Below, in pieces: positions 14,501 through 25,183 of a stretch of 64,000 bases of DNA; within the stretch, counting starts at the first letter, position 1, and each line of letters starts with the position of its first letter. The translations under genes and the position numbers were made by a program. Where the stretch lies: NCBI GenBank assembly GCA_029379385.1, contig CM055617.1, positions 1,364,001 to 1,428,000 on the forward strand. The letters run 5' to 3'. The notes under the pieces were generated by a model that had not been told where the DNA came from, did not search any database, and was given only the letters and a program-made list of their open reading frames with translations. The stretch comes from Quillaja saponaria (Eukaryota > Streptophyta > Magnoliopsida > Fabales > Quillajaceae).

Positions 14501-14893
14501 TTAAGGTGCGTGCATTGGTCCTAATCCTATTTAAAAATAAATAAAAATTGGAAGGTTAAGATTGCTTACCAAATATGATTGGTTGACATCTAGATTTTCT
14601 GGATGTATCTAATTTTGTAGGGGATTCTCATGCTTGACTTTTTAATGACACTACATCCTTCTGTAGGGAAAACTTCTGTTGTTTTGTTTTCTTTAACTAT
14701 ATCTCCAGCTAAACCACTGTTTTAATTTTGTAATTAGAACCATAGAAGTTACCTCTCTTTTGGCGTCACATTACATGCCTTCACTTTTTTCTTCCTTATT
14801 CCACAGCGTCCTGCTTTGGTACCATTTCACTCAATGGAATTACGGCTGATTGATGGTGAGGGTAACTGGGAGCTTCGTTTGATCAAGAAATAA
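116..14893 (+). CDS. ABCD1: Peroxisomal ABC transporter ABCD1 (COMATOSE/PXA1/PED3), full-size, with two +1 frameshifts
   Basis: Plant ABCD1 imports acyl-CoAs and jasmonate/auxin precursors into peroxisomes for beta-oxidation. Twenty-five exons join in phase: 116-177, 1032-1311, 2900-3124, 4645-4842, 4932-5386, 5672-5810, 5896-5975, 7248-7487, 7605-7909, 7997-8102, 8196-8354, 9210-9309, 9391-9499, 9916-10006, 10335-10459, 10579-10728, 10820-10892, 12130-12310, 12384-12542, 12752-12913, 13028-13264, 13608-13771, 13929-13981, 14085-14163, 14807-14893. Both halves of the fused transporter are visible: membrane part with [10 protein letters not shown] (exon 5) and ATPase domain with [14 protein letters not shown] and [10 protein letters not shown] (exon 9); then [10 protein letters not shown] (exon 17), GPNGSGKSS (exon 21), [11 protein letters not shown] (22) and FGILDECT (23). 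Corrected length is about 1,338 residues, the family size. Exon 7 carries one extra C (run 5903-5908) and exon 8 one extra T (7271-7272, inside Walker A), so the literal reading frame breaks in the first ATPase domain. Either base-call errors or a damaged allele would explain this; everything else looks under selection. Confidence 0.93.
3480..4309. mobile_element. hAT-like non-autonomous DNA transposon in ABCD1 intron 3
   Basis: An AT-rich block of about 815 bases is bordered by an 8-base near-repeat, ccttccag (3480-3487) and ccttccaa (4302-4309), the size of a hAT target duplication. The ends are imperfect inverted repeats: taaggttaaaaattcgtgtc at the left resembles the reverse complement of the right end (caaggaactaaaatttgttt). 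Subterminal DNA on both sides is full of cgaaacg / cgtttcg motifs, including a degenerate run near 3540-3700, as expected for hAT transposase-binding repeats. No transposase reading frame is present, so it would be a deletion derivative or MITE. The class is an inference. Confidence 0.55.
5545..5580. repeat. Compound (TG)n(AG)n microsatellite in ABCD1 intron 5
   Basis: A run of about 9 tg units passes directly into about 9 ag units. It lies inside an intron and is likely to vary in length between individuals. Confidence 0.9.
6575..7060 (+). pseudogene. ycf2: Nuclear insertion of plastid DNA: fragment of ycf2
   Basis: Inside ABCD1 intron 7, codons in three shifting frames spell plastid Ycf2 protein. 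Frame 6578-6832 gives [44 protein letters not shown] and [13 protein letters not shown]. After frame changes, pieces around 6844-7032 match the Ycf2 stretch MPESNLGF, the lysine-rich segment after it, and [11 protein letters not shown]. The similarity fades near 7060. Frame changes and an early stop show that it is not expressed as Ycf2; it is a dead plastid copy (NUPT) that has drifted. Ycf2 itself belongs to the plastid inner-membrane import motor. Recognition is from memory of the family, not a database search. Confidence 0.85.
11336..11355. repeat. Perfect 20-bp palindrome in ABCD1 intron 17
   Basis: The sequence ttaaaccacatgtggtttaa equals its own reverse complement. The cacatgtggttt half recurs at about 11401-11412, so the surrounding 11320-11460 segment looks like a dispersed repeat made of related units rather than unique intron DNA. 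Confidence 0.6.
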
Positions 14894-15585
14894 AGTTGAC
14901 CATGGTAGCATGTCTATGCTAACTTTTTGCACAGTTGGAGATGGTGTTAGTCTTGCACACAGTGGTTGGGGTAACCAGAAGTTAGTTTTGGCATTTGATG
15001 ATTTTTTCCTCTTTGGGTAGGGAGGAGTTAGTACACCACCCTGCAAGCATTATTATTCGGCCCCATGCATGTATAGGGCCCATAAAGAAAAGTCAATTAC
15101 ACAAGTGTAAAATTAGCTGAAAAGAATCAGGTCAGTCTAAGGGTGGAAACAGTTAATATTATGGATGATAAGATGGAGCACACAAGCATGTCATAATTTC
15201 TACTATACAGAAATCTCTAATGTACAGGTTACTTCCCTTTTTGGTTAGTTTAGTTGAGATTAATTCATATCTTTTAAGAAATGAATGCAGTAAATCTGAT
15301 TAATAGATTGAAAGAAAAGGAAAAAAAATTAAAAATTCTTGGAACATTTCCTGTTAAAATTGTGTATTCTTGCATCTATATATCTTGGTACTTTGCTTCC
15401 CGTTTTTATGCCTATGGATGTTGTACATCCTCGTCTATTTTATTACCTCTACTTTGTTGGAATAGTGGCAGTCTAATTAGCAGAGGAGACTATCTTGTAG
15501 GAAATCTTTCGAGCTTGTGGTGCACCATCATGGTGAAATAATCAGAGATGGATACCTGGGGTTTGGTCTGGTGTATTGTAAGTTC

Positions 15586-15696
15586 ACATCCTTATCCTCT
15601 TTATAGGTATTATATTTTTAAATTTGAAGTACCAATTACCTGCTCTTTTTGTTGCTAGTTGGATAAAAATTTAATACCTATAGAGGATAAGGATGT
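15586..15696. repeat. Foldback hairpin (short MITE or small-RNA precursor-like)
   Basis: The left arm acatccttatcctctttata (15586-15605), continuing as ggtattatattt, is matched by a right arm that ends taatacctatagaggataaggatgt at 15696. The arms pair over about 28 bases almost without mismatch (a 2-base bulge) and more loosely over about 40, around a loop of roughly 40 bases. Such perfection points to a young MITE; a transcript through it would fold into a small-RNA-like stem. Confidence 0.7.
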
Positions 15697-16712
15697 TCTA
15701 AGTAAATAATTAGTATAACTTTGTTATTTTAAATAATTATAGTCTGGCTGTGACAGTTCACAGTAGATAAACATTAGGGCACTTGTATTTGAAGGATGGC
15801 TGAGGGATTGCTTTTTTATCACCAAGACCATCTAAATCTAGCATCATTCAAGGGCATAATACGTTTTCAGTTATAAAAATTAAAAATTGCAGTGAAAGCT
15901 TTAAACCTAGAGATTATGGAGAATAGAGCAAATCCCAATTTGGTCAGATCCTACTATATTTGTTTTCTGATATTTTTTTGGTATTAAATTGCTTAGTATC
16001 ATATCCCTGTATCTGTTCTTTTGTAGTTTGTTTAAAGTAAGATCCTACACAATGATAGTTGGCAAAAGTGATATCTATGACCAATTAGCAAATGAAGATT
16101 AACATAATTTGATAACAGAGAATCATAGATTACTTGGAGCCTGGTGGACTTGTGGAGGCTGATAATTCACAAGCTTCACAGCTATCATTTTTTTGACAGC
16201 TTGTGAACCATAGTGCTCCTATTGTTAATTAAAGACCAAGCATATTATTTATATAGACTGAGTGGTATCTTTGTGAGTTGTAAAGCCAAATCTACCCGTG
16301 ATTGCGATCAGGGATTGTTCAAAAGTACTCTGACTTCCTTGGCAGGCTTAGAAGGAGTTGCAAGTTTTTTTTACTTCCTTTTTATTTTATTTTATTTTAT
16401 TTTAGGGCTAGCAAAATCCATGCCAATTCTAGCTAGAGCTAAAATATAAATCAATAAGTTATGAGTGACGAGCTCTAATTCCATACAAATGAGATTGTTG
16501 TTGACCTTTTTTTGAAGGAACACCAAAACATAAGGAGCTTAATCTAAATTGTACGTCAACTAGTTATTAGTTTACCTTATGCTAAATATTTTATAACTTC
16601 GTCGATTATGTTTATTCTATTATCTTAGAAGAACAAGAATAAGTGATCTAGGTCAGTCAAAAAGTGTACCTAGATTACACTTTTGAAACAGGGAAAGACA
16701 AGAAAATAGGGT

Positions 16713-18048
16713 AAGTGCTGAAACCGCATTTTCAAAACACGGTTTCTGAGTCCGATCTGGCATGCCATGTCACCCACGAACCCCACAGCATACACCTCAT
16801 TGGAGACGCGCGTAAAAAAAGAAAAAAGTTGAAACCGGCTTTTCAAAAGCCGGTTTCAACAAAATTTTGTCCCCCCACGGGGGACAAAATTGAGAACTGT
16901 AATGCCCCTAAATTAGGAGGATGGGCTTGCAACGGAAAAAGAAAAAATGGCAAAAAAAATTAAAAAAAAAGAAAGTGTACAATACTTCTATCTTAATGCT
17001 TTTACAGAACTGCACAAGTTTGACAAGATTTTTTCAAAAAAAAAGCTTTATAGAATTCCCACACAATCTTTATTACTTCACTCCTGTTTATTTTAATCGA
17101 TGGGATGCGGACAACATGCTCCATTACCAAAGTACCCTTCAAGCCATCAACATACATTGAAAGTTGTAAACTTTTTTTTTTTTTTTCAGCTTTTAGAGAT
17201 GTGATATGTTATGTTCATTTAATTGATTAAAAAAATATCTAAAATTATTTTATTATGTATATTAATTAAAGAATAAGTACAATAATTATTTATTTATAAT
17301 ATATATATATTAAATTATATTTTAAACTCTAAAAAAATTATGAATCACAATTTAGTAAATAATAATACTTTAACTTTAAATGTTTACACATAAAATGAGA
17401 TAAAAAAATTAGAATAATAAAAAATTTATTTATAAATCAGTCAATGATCAGACTTAAATTTAAAATATTTTAATCTTAATTAATTAAGTTAAGACTTGAT
17501 GGATATATTTTTTTATCAATTGAATTAATAATTATTTTTGTTAAAATAATGACATTCCTATTATGTCTAAGAGCACGTCTCTTTATTTTTCCTTATTTAT
17601 TTTTACAAACTTTTAAAACAAGTTAAAGAAATTGATGATAATTAATGAAGAAATTTTAAAACTTTTAAAACAAGTTAAAGAAAGTTTTGGGTAGATAAAG
17701 TATAATTAAAAATTTTAATGGATAATTTGGGCATTCAAGAATAACTAGAGTAAGGTGTGAAAAATGTTTCTCCAACATTTTTTCTCTGGGATCAGTCTGT
17801 AAAAGCATTAAGATAAAGTTTGTACACTCTTTTTTTTTAATTTTTTTGTTGTTTCTTTTCGTTGGCAAGCCATCCTCCAATTTAGGGCATTACATTCTCA
17901 ATTTGTCCCCCTCGGGGGGACAAATTTTGTTGAAACCTTGCAAAAGCCTTTCAACTTTTTCTTTTTTTCACGGCGCCTCGTGATGTGGTTCGTGTGCTGG
18001 CATGAATCGACTCAGAAACGTTTAAAATGGGTTTAATACCCCATGTTG
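16713..18048. mobile_element. Foldback element with ~300-bp terminal inverted repeats (MULE-like)
   Basis: The left arm (about 16713-17010) and right arm (about 17800-18048) are diverged reverse complements of each other over some 300 bases. Shared landmarks are tttctgagtc, aaaaagttgaaa, ttgtccccc, taatgcccctaaatt and cttaatgcttttacag. The centre (about 17160-17700) is very AT-rich with no coding frame. Within the left arm 16828-16860 is a perfect 16-bp-arm palindrome with a one-base loop, and 16863-16891 another with 13-bp arms; the right arm keeps a partner of the second. Long inverted ends without a transposase suggest a non-autonomous Mutator-like or foldback element. A clear target duplication was not found. 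Confidence 0.7.
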
Positions 18049-18412
18049 ACTATAAATAAAAAAGTTACCATTTGTATAACAATTTTGAGACTTGGACATG
18101 TCCAAAAACCCCAAGAGATCTGCTTGTGCCAGCATCCCAACTATGAAATTGTCCCAACTTGCAGGGGTCGTTGTTACAAAATCCAGCCCTTCAAGAACCT
18201 CTCGAGTCTTTCTTTAATATGATAAAATCTTGGGCACAATCTAATAGAATATGATTCTTATTAGTGGCCACTACATATTCATCTGTGCTAGTATATTATA
18301 TTGGAAATGTTGGCAACTAAACGTGGTATTAATTTCTCTAGGTTTAAGGATAAGAGCAGCTTCCTCATAAAGTAATGCCACCTTCCTCCACTACACAAAC
18401 ATTATATATGAC

Positions 18413-18418
18413 CTTCTC
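18413..18418 (+). promoter_or_regulatory. Possible TATA box of the C2-domain gene
   Basis: A tatata run lies 80 bases before the start codon, with a CT/CA-rich leader after it, which is the usual arrangement of a plant core promoter. No transcript evidence is available. Confidence 0.4.
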
Positions 18419-18497
18419 AATTCCTAAACTTTCATCATCAACAACAGAAACCCAAAGCTCTCAGTTCTCTTCACCTTGAAAATACCATCCTTCTCAA

Positions 18498-19067
18498 ATG
18501 GATGCTTCACAGCCTTCTTTTAGCTTTGAGCTAAGAATCATACGAGCCAAAAACACAGAGTTCAAGTCCATTGAAAACCTTTTTGTTAGGGTCTATTTTT
18601 CTGCAGGAAACAAGAAGAAAATTCAACTAAACACCCAAAAAGTGTCCAAATTTGATCCCTTTTGGAATGAATCTTTCGCCTTTGATTGCTTTGGTACCCA
18701 AGACACCATGAAAAACCTTAAGCAAGAAAGTGTGGTGTTCGAACTCCGGCGAAGGAACACAACATGGGGATCACAGCTCTTGGGGAGAGCTGAGGTTCCA
18801 TGGAAAACAGTTCTTGAATCACCAAACATGGAATTGGAGGAATATTGGGTCACCATGGTGTCAACAAAAAATAAGCCACCTAAACTACAAGTGAGTCTGA
18901 AAATTCAAGTCCCTGCAGTTATGGATGACTTGAAGAATAGGTTGAACAGAAATGATCATAGCAGACACCAGAAGTGGGATCATGAGTGTGGGTGCAAAGA
19001 TGGTCATGGTTGCAGTACCAAAGATTATGACATATTTGCAATAGCAGCTGCTTTGGAGGCGTTTTAG
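18498..19067 (+). CDS. Small C2-domain protein, single exon
   Basis: The 189-residue protein starts MDASQPSFSFELRIIRAKN and has one C2 fold at about residues 8-125. Signs are an opening strand of the ELRIIRAKN type, VRVYFSAGN, and FDPFWNESFAFDC, the typical K-x-D-P-x-W-N-E-x-F core of plant C2 proteins, then LGRAEVPWK. C2 domains bind membrane lipids, often with calcium; the calcium-binding aspartates are not all evident, so lipid or protein binding without calcium is possible. No signal peptide or membrane segment is seen. The tail (after about 150) is rich in His, Cys and charged residues (HECGCKDGHGCS). Many plant C2-only proteins are intronless like this one. The specific role is unknown. 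The ATG at 18498 follows a plausible TATA box and leader. Confidence 0.88.
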   Translation: MDASQPSFSFELRIIRAKNTEFKSIENLFVRVYFSAGNKKKIQLNTQKVSKFDPFWNESFAFDCFGTQDTMKNLKQESVVFELRRRNTTWGSQLLGRAEVPWKTVLESPNMELEEYWVTMVSTKNKPPKLQVSLKIQVPAVMDDLKNRLNRNDHSRHQKWDHECGCKDGHGCSTKDYDIFAIAAALEAF

Positions 19068-19847
19068 GAAAAATTAATTATGGAATGGGAGGTGGGATTT
19101 GCACTAATCTGAATTTTGGTTGGTGTAGAATCTATTTGTTTTGAAATGCATTGGTCTAATCATCTTTGAATGGCAATAAATATAGAAATTCTTTTTTCCC
19201 ATATTATATAACCATCAGTGAGAGTTATGAAATTTTTACCCTTTCTGCTTGTATTCCACCAATTTCTTACTCTGCCTTAGTTCTACATCAATAACTCCCC
19301 AAAAACCATAAAAAGACAAAATAATATATTTTTTGCATAAAAAATAGTCATAACTATTATAAAAAAAATTAAAATAAAATTAAAACTGAATGAAAATTGA
19401 AAAGATAAAATCATGAGAAATCAATAGTGATAATTGTTTTTTAGTTATTTATATTTATATATTTTAATGATTCATAACCTAATAGCTCTGAAAACTAAAT
19501 TACAAATTGTAAAAAATACTTGAAATTTGAATGCCATTTGTAAACATTTTCCTTCAGTGGTTGACAAAGGAGGACAACTGAACAGCTAGCATCCCAAAGT
19601 GTTTGCAATCAGCAACGACACGTGTCAATTATATGCAGCGAGCCCCTGTATTATCGTATCTCTCTGAGTTTGGTGGTGCAATAGTTTAGTACAGAATCCG
19701 AAAATTTTTTTTTTTCGTTTAAATATTTTTAAAAAAATCTTTATTTTTTTGAATAAAATCTGAGAGGCGGAAGATACAGTAGCACACTGAATCACAGTTC
19801 ACAACAGACAAGAGAGCTACAGGAAGAAGCATTTGAGCTATAAGAAA
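19068..19847. other. Intergenic: C2 gene 3' end and DUF4057 promoter/leader
   Basis: AT-rich DNA with no coding frame. The segment from about 19740 to 19847 is purine-rich and likely to be the 5' leader of the next gene. A cacgtgtc G-box-like motif occurs near 19619-19626 and could act in that gene's promoter; this is a motif match only. Confidence 0.5.
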
Positions 19848-22800
19848 ATGGAGAGGAACACCCCTGTTAGGAATTCACACACTTCCACCGCAGATCTGCT
19901 AACTTGGTCGGAAGTCCCCACAACCGAAACTCCTGCTACAGTCTCCGGCAGCCGTTCTGGCGCTCGCTCTCACCAGGTTAATGATAATCTTTGTTCTGAC
20001 CCTGCCTTGTTCAGAAATGTACTGTCTTTGATTTTAATCTTCAGCAGCTTGATTTTTTTATAAGAAAAACATACTTATCGCATTTTGCAGCCGTCCGATA
20101 GAATCAATAAAGTGCTTCATGGAGCTCAGGTCACCGATGAAGAAGCTGATAACCTTTTGAAGAAGTAAGATCCATCTTTTTTTTTTCTCATTTTTTTTTT
20201 TTGGTTGCAATTTGATTTCTTTTTATTTATTTATTCTGATATATTTGTATATGTGTTTTTTGTTTAGATGTTCAAAGTCAGATCTACACGCAATGTTTGC
20301 TTTATGATCTAATTAATTTTATGCATTAAGCTGGTTGATGATTTCAGCTATTACTCTTTGATCTTTCTAATGGAGTCTGCCTTTACCGATCTGCTTTATA
20401 ATTTTTCTAAAAAGTGAAGATTTTTGTTTGTGATTAGAAACTATTCCTGGTCCTGAGTCTCTCACATAACTACTTAAGCTTTAGGCTGTGATTTTTGGAT
20501 AGTATCAAAATGGTTCTTTTGCATTTCAAGCCTTCTCCTATGACTTTTCTTGCTAGAGTACCCTAGTTTATGTATTTTTCAGATTGTAAGGTTGATGTCA
20601 AACTTGGGTCTTATGTATTCTGCTCGAGGAAGATGGAATTTTTTTAACTTTTTCACATGCAGTAATGATTTGATCTTGTTGAAAATTACCCATCTGAAAG
20701 TGTGACTAGTTAACCAAATTTGGGTACCAAATTAGAAATTTAGAATACATTATTCTACTCTAGTAACAAATGAAAATACTCTTGACTTCTAAAATTATAC
20801 TATTTTTCTTTTGGTTGGAGTTCTACATATAACTTAATTGGTGTATCTTGGTTATTCTTCTAATTGAGATAAGATAAGTTAGTTCGGATTTGCATCACGT
20901 CATGTCCTAAAGCCTTAAATTTTTGAAAATTAAACTTTCTCCGAACTTTATACTAATTAATTCTGTATAACTCTTCAGAACGGCTAGAATAGTTTGAATG
21001 ATTCAATTACGGACTCATCAACATTGTTCTATTAGTCGCGTTATTGCTTTTTAACCCCTTAATGGATAGTTTTTGGATATTTCTAGCACTATGCCATATA
21101 AAATGGCCTAAAGTTGCAGTAGAAGACTTCCTTTGGTGTTTGAACTTAAATACACTTGTGGCAACAGAGTAGAATTTCCTGCTTGCGATTTGAAATATTT
21201 TTTCCCTGCTTTTAGAGAATCATATTATGAAAAACATAACAGGTTTTTCCTTAGTTATATATTTTTTTAACTGAGATTTATTTTTATATCATAGGCTTGA
21301 CTTATTTATTTGATCATATGGATCCCAATTTGTATTTTTGGTTAGTTGCAGGAATCTAGCTCTGTTCCCTGCAATACTATTAATTACTTGACATTTTGTT
21401 CCTATATTTTTAAACCTAATGTCTTGAGGGATTGTATGAATTCAATGAATAACTGAAAGAAAAGAATAATATTCAGTTCTGTAAAAATGACAAAATACAA
21501 ACAATTTTCTGTAATTTCATTCAACAGGAATAGTCAGTGCATGGACTGCCTGCAAGTCTACATGTTTTGCCTTTAGGATTTAGGTTTGATTGTTGAGTCC
21601 TCTGCATTGCTAAAAGGAATCCCATGCACTCATTTCTTTGTTTCTTTCTTTACAAGCTTATGGACTATACTACTATGAATTTAAAATTCTCATGAATCTT
21701 GACAAGAATAATTGATGTCTTATGGTCATTGTGGTCTCATTTCTTTGGGTCCAGTTGTAACCCTCGTCTGTGCTATTTTCAGGAAGCCATGCTCAGGCTA
21801 TAAATTAAAAGAGATTACTGGTAGTGGTATATTTGCAGCTGGTGGTGAGAATAGTGCATCAGAATCCAATGTTCCAAATCCTAATAACAAGACAGGCTTA
21901 CGCGTTTATCAGGTACAGTTGATTTACCAGGGATTACATCATGATGAGTCCTTTTCTTGTCTTATAACTCTGTAAAATGACAATTTCAGCAAGCAATAAA
22001 TGGAATCAGTCAAATATCATTCAGTGCTGAAGAAAGCATCTCTCCCAAGAAGCCTGTCTCTATACCTGAGGTAGCAAAGCAGCGTGAATTGAGTGGGACG
22101 TTGCAAAGTGAGTCAGATGCAAAAAAGAAGCTAATATCAAATGCCAAGTCTAAGGAACTAAGTGGACATGACATATTTGGCCCTCCTCCTGAAATTGTGC
22201 CTCGTTCATTGGCTGCGGCTCGCACATTGGAATCAAAAGAAAGTAAAGACATGGGAGAACCTGCACCTCGAAATGTACGCACTTCTGTTAAAGTTTCAAA
22301 TGTAAGTATGACCTTCCTAGAATGAGAATAACTCCATCTTCCTCTTTTTGGAAATATTGTATATTGACTGAATAGATAAAGGACAATTCTGGTGCTGCTC
22401 ATAGGTCAGTAAGTCTAGAGCAATGACTTTGCATGCAGTGCACTTGAGTCAACGTTGAAATGCCTGTGGAGGACAATGAATTGGCTTTTTGCAAAAGGCC
22501 CTATTTGAACCCAACCCATTCAAGTACCGAAATTCTAAAACTGTCCAAAGAAATTCTTTTGGATTATCTTTTTAGCCAGTTGCAGCATTTGAAACTAAAA
22601 ATATTTTAGTTAAAAATCAAAATGAGTGGGATGATTTAGTCAGAATTTTGCAACATGTAACTAAGCACCATATCTGTCTGCATAATATTGTGGTGAAGAA
22701 TAAAAGGCTAACACAAGTAATTTCATTTAAAAATAATTAAACATTTTGATTAACTGGTCTTGTTAGAGCTCAGGTATCTAGATAAACCCAAAGGATTCCA

Positions 22801-23666
22801 GACATTCCTTAATCCTTAATATTAATCAATTTAACTGCAACCCAATTTCCTGAGACTGAAGATATAAAAAGAGGTTCTTTATACTGATATTTCTGTAGCA
22901 GTCCCACAAGCTCACCATTTATATTGGATTGTTCATGCATAAGGTATGTGAGACATATATTTGAAATTTATATCACACATGTTTCCCTTGCCAGTCTTTG
23001 TTGAGGTACTTGAGTAAGGCCTGCAGGTCCAGCTGTACCACATTGCAGTTTCCGTTATACAAATCATCATTTTCAAGTGTTCTACTAGATAAATATTTAT
23101 ATTTCATTCTACGTGTTCAATTCTTATTGTATCATTGCTATGGTATGTTTGTTGTAGTTTTGCTTGATGCTGTGACTATCCTGCTTCTCTCTCTCTGAAA
23201 AAAGTTTTTCCTAATTTTACTTTATACCCTCAGACATTTATGTGCTTTATCTCTTGGAAATATCTCTCTTCCTAGTTCTATAGACATGGTACCATGATTT
23301 TTTCTCTCTTTCTTTTCATGATAAGAGAATGGCTATTATTTTCATATTCAAGCTATATAACTACGTCCTGGCTTATTTCTCCATTTTCTATAGCCTGCTG
23401 GTGGTCAAAGTAATATCTTGTTTGGTGAAGAACCAGTTACGAAGACAGCAAAGAAAATACATGACCAGAAGTTTGCAGAGCTTACGGGTAATGATATTTT
23501 TAAGGGAGACATTCCTCCAGGCTCTGCAGAAAAGCCTTTGAGCAGAGCTAAGCTGAGAGAAATGAGTGGCAGTAACATCTTTGCTGATGGAAAGGCAGAA
23601 TCCAGAGACTATCTAGGTGGTGTCCGGAAACCCCCGGGCGGAGCCAGCAGCATTGCTTTGGTTTAA
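19848..23666 (+). CDS. DUF4057 family protein (Jupiter/HN1-like repeats)
   Basis: Five exons: 19848-19976, 20091-20164, 21783-21912, 21990-22301, 23394-23666, giving 305 residues. The protein starts MERNTPVRNSHTSTADLLTW, the highly conserved opening of plant DUF4057. It then repeats a short block of the form K-x-x-E-x-[ST]-G-x-x-I-F: KLKEITGSGIFA, KELSGHDIFGP, KFAELTGNDIFKG and KLREMSGSNIFAD. The last exon ends GGVRKPPGGASSIALV, again a family hallmark. No membrane segment or signal is seen and it is probably largely disordered. The repeats recall the animal HN1/Jupiter microtubule-associated proteins, so a cytoskeletal role has been suggested for the family; that is not shown here. In Arabidopsis the homologue At4g39860 lies next to ABCD1, as here. 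Confidence 0.9.
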
Positions 23667-24211
23667 TCTGCAACTATTAGCTTGCTGGGTTGCATGATGT
23701 GAATGCTCTTGATTGTTCAGTATTATGGGGTTGAATGGTCAATATGGGATAAACTATATAGTGTAATGTTTAAATGTTTGCGAGGTTGGACAATTTATGC
23801 TTTAAATTGACATGTATTATTAGTTTTTAGACGTAAATCGTGGATCCACTCATTCGACTCTGGCATAAGCTGTTGTCTGTTGATAACAATTCAGAACATT
23901 CAAGGGTTATATGTGAATTGTTGATTTCAAGGAACATAATTTTCTGGTCTAAGGCAATTGATTCCCATTAGTCTTAGACTCTTATACAGCAGTTACGAAG
24001 GAAAAAGACGTACATGATAAGAAAAAAGGTTGAAGCCAATCAAAACATCGTCATAATCGAAACATTTATTATATTAAACCACCAAATCCAGCAAAATTAT
24101 GTCAAACTAACAGTCCAAGAACCATTATAGAAACCACATCCACGAAGATAGAAGCTAAAACCAGGTGACAAACATAGCACCAGTGAAACTTCAACCAGAA
24201 CAGAAATACTC
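23667..24211. other. 3' untranslated/intergenic DNA after DUF4057 gene
   Basis: No coding frame with family similarity. The first 200 bases are probably the 3' untranslated region of the DUF4057 gene. Confidence 0.5.
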
Positions 24212-24798
24212 TCAATTGAGAGGAATGCTGTTTTTTATGCTATTCTTCTTTAATTCTTGCACATCAAACTCAGCTCTGGTGGCAACCATTCTAGCAAGTG
24301 CCCATTCATCAGTTCCCAGCTTGTTGATAGCCAGCCTCATACATTTGGCAAAGTATTTCTCAGGGTAGGTTAAGCACTTAATTGTCCACCTCGGTAATTT
24401 CAGATAGTCATCTTTTTGGTCAGTTTTCAGATCCTGCAGCATGGAATATAGCACAACATTTGGCAAGAATTAAGTCATGAACACGCATCATTCTTATTCC
24501 AGCTTAACAATGTGAGGAACTATGTTGTTTAAGATCATTGCATCATGTCAACTGATCGCTATTTTTCTCTGATTGAAATTGCTTCATAGTTAAACAAAAT
24601 CCAAACTAGATCAATAATCTGGTATTAAAACTAAAACTAACAAGCAGTAGACCAAATCTTAATTGTAAGGAAAAACAAAATTGGATAATTTGGTTTTAGA
24701 GATTGAGAAATAAATTTATGACTTTGGAATGCTTTTCTCAATTGTTCAGCATCCTCAGTTGGATAAGGAACTTGAGCAGGCACTTGAAGAGTCGCCAT
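24212..24798 (-). pseudogene. Truncated annexin
   Basis: On the minus strand, 24798 downward reads MATLQVPAQVPYPTEDAEQL followed by RKAF, the start of a plant annexin. Then the usual WGTNE does not follow and no good donor is seen. From 24433 to 24212, after a good acceptor (ctgcag), the frame gives DLKTDQKDDYLKLPRW, CLTYPEKYFAKCMRLAIN and KLGTDEWALARMVATRAEF, which is the fourth annexin repeat, ending early at NSIPLN. Annexins have four repeats and about 315 residues; repeats 1 to 3 and the C-terminal end are missing. It is best read as a gene fragment with an internal deletion. A short expressed protein is possible but less likely. Confidence 0.82.
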
Positions 24799-25110
24799 TA
24801 TCACTGTTACGATCTACCTCTCTATGTTACACTGGTTTTTGGCTGTCCAAAACTACGTAATGAGTGAGTTTGAGGATTGAGCTTAGCCTTTTTATAGAAA
24901 AACAAGACATGAATATAATTATTATGTCTTAACAACTACCCTTTTTTAAGATACTCCTTAATTTTTATTTTTTAAAATAAAAATAAAGTGAAATAGAGAA
25001 TAAACTCAAAAAAAGAGAATAGGTTAAGAATTGAATTTTACTGTTAAAAAAAAAATTCATTATTTTAGTTTAACTGCCTTTTTCTAAAAAAGAAAGTAAT
25101 ATCTGAAAAT
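24799..25110. other. AT-rich intergenic DNA
   Basis: Poly-A/T-rich spacer between the annexin fragment and the tRNA gene. Upstream of the annexin start it includes DNA that may be its old promoter. No other feature is seen. Confidence 0.5.
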
Positions 25111-25183
25111 CGACTCCACTGGGGATCGAACCCAGAATCTCTGGTTCCGTAGACCAGCGCCTTATCCATTGGGCCATGGAGTC
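25111..25183 (-). tRNA. trnR-ACG: tRNA-Arg (anticodon ACG)
   Basis: The reverse complement folds as a full cloverleaf: acceptor stem GACTCCA / TGGAGTC with discriminator G; D arm GCC...GGC with AATGGATA in the loop; anticodon stem CTGGT / ACCAG around the loop CTACGGA (anticodon ACG); T arm CTGGG TTCGATC CCCAG. The A- and B-box promoters (TGGCCCAATGG-like and GGTTCGATCC) are present. There is no intron. It is a cytosolic nuclear tRNA; a T-rich Pol III stop should follow on the minus strand (aaaa at about 25105-25108 on +). Confidence 0.96.

Larger units (their letters stand above)
14894..18497. other. Intergenic spacer rich in transposon remnants
   Basis: The first few hundred bases should hold the ABCD1 3' untranslated region. 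The rest has no convincing gene. It carries a 111-base hairpin (15586-15696) and a 1.3-kb foldback element (16713-18048), both listed separately. Open frames here are short, low in complexity and without family similarity. Confidence 0.7.

Noticed and set aside
15281..15541. Open frame of 86 codons downstream of ABCD1
   Set aside because: No similarity, no neighbouring exons in phase, and AT-rich composition.
22010..22402. Antisense open frame of 130 codons over DUF4057 exon 4
   Set aside because: Shadow of the real exon, whose sense frame carries the conserved repeats.
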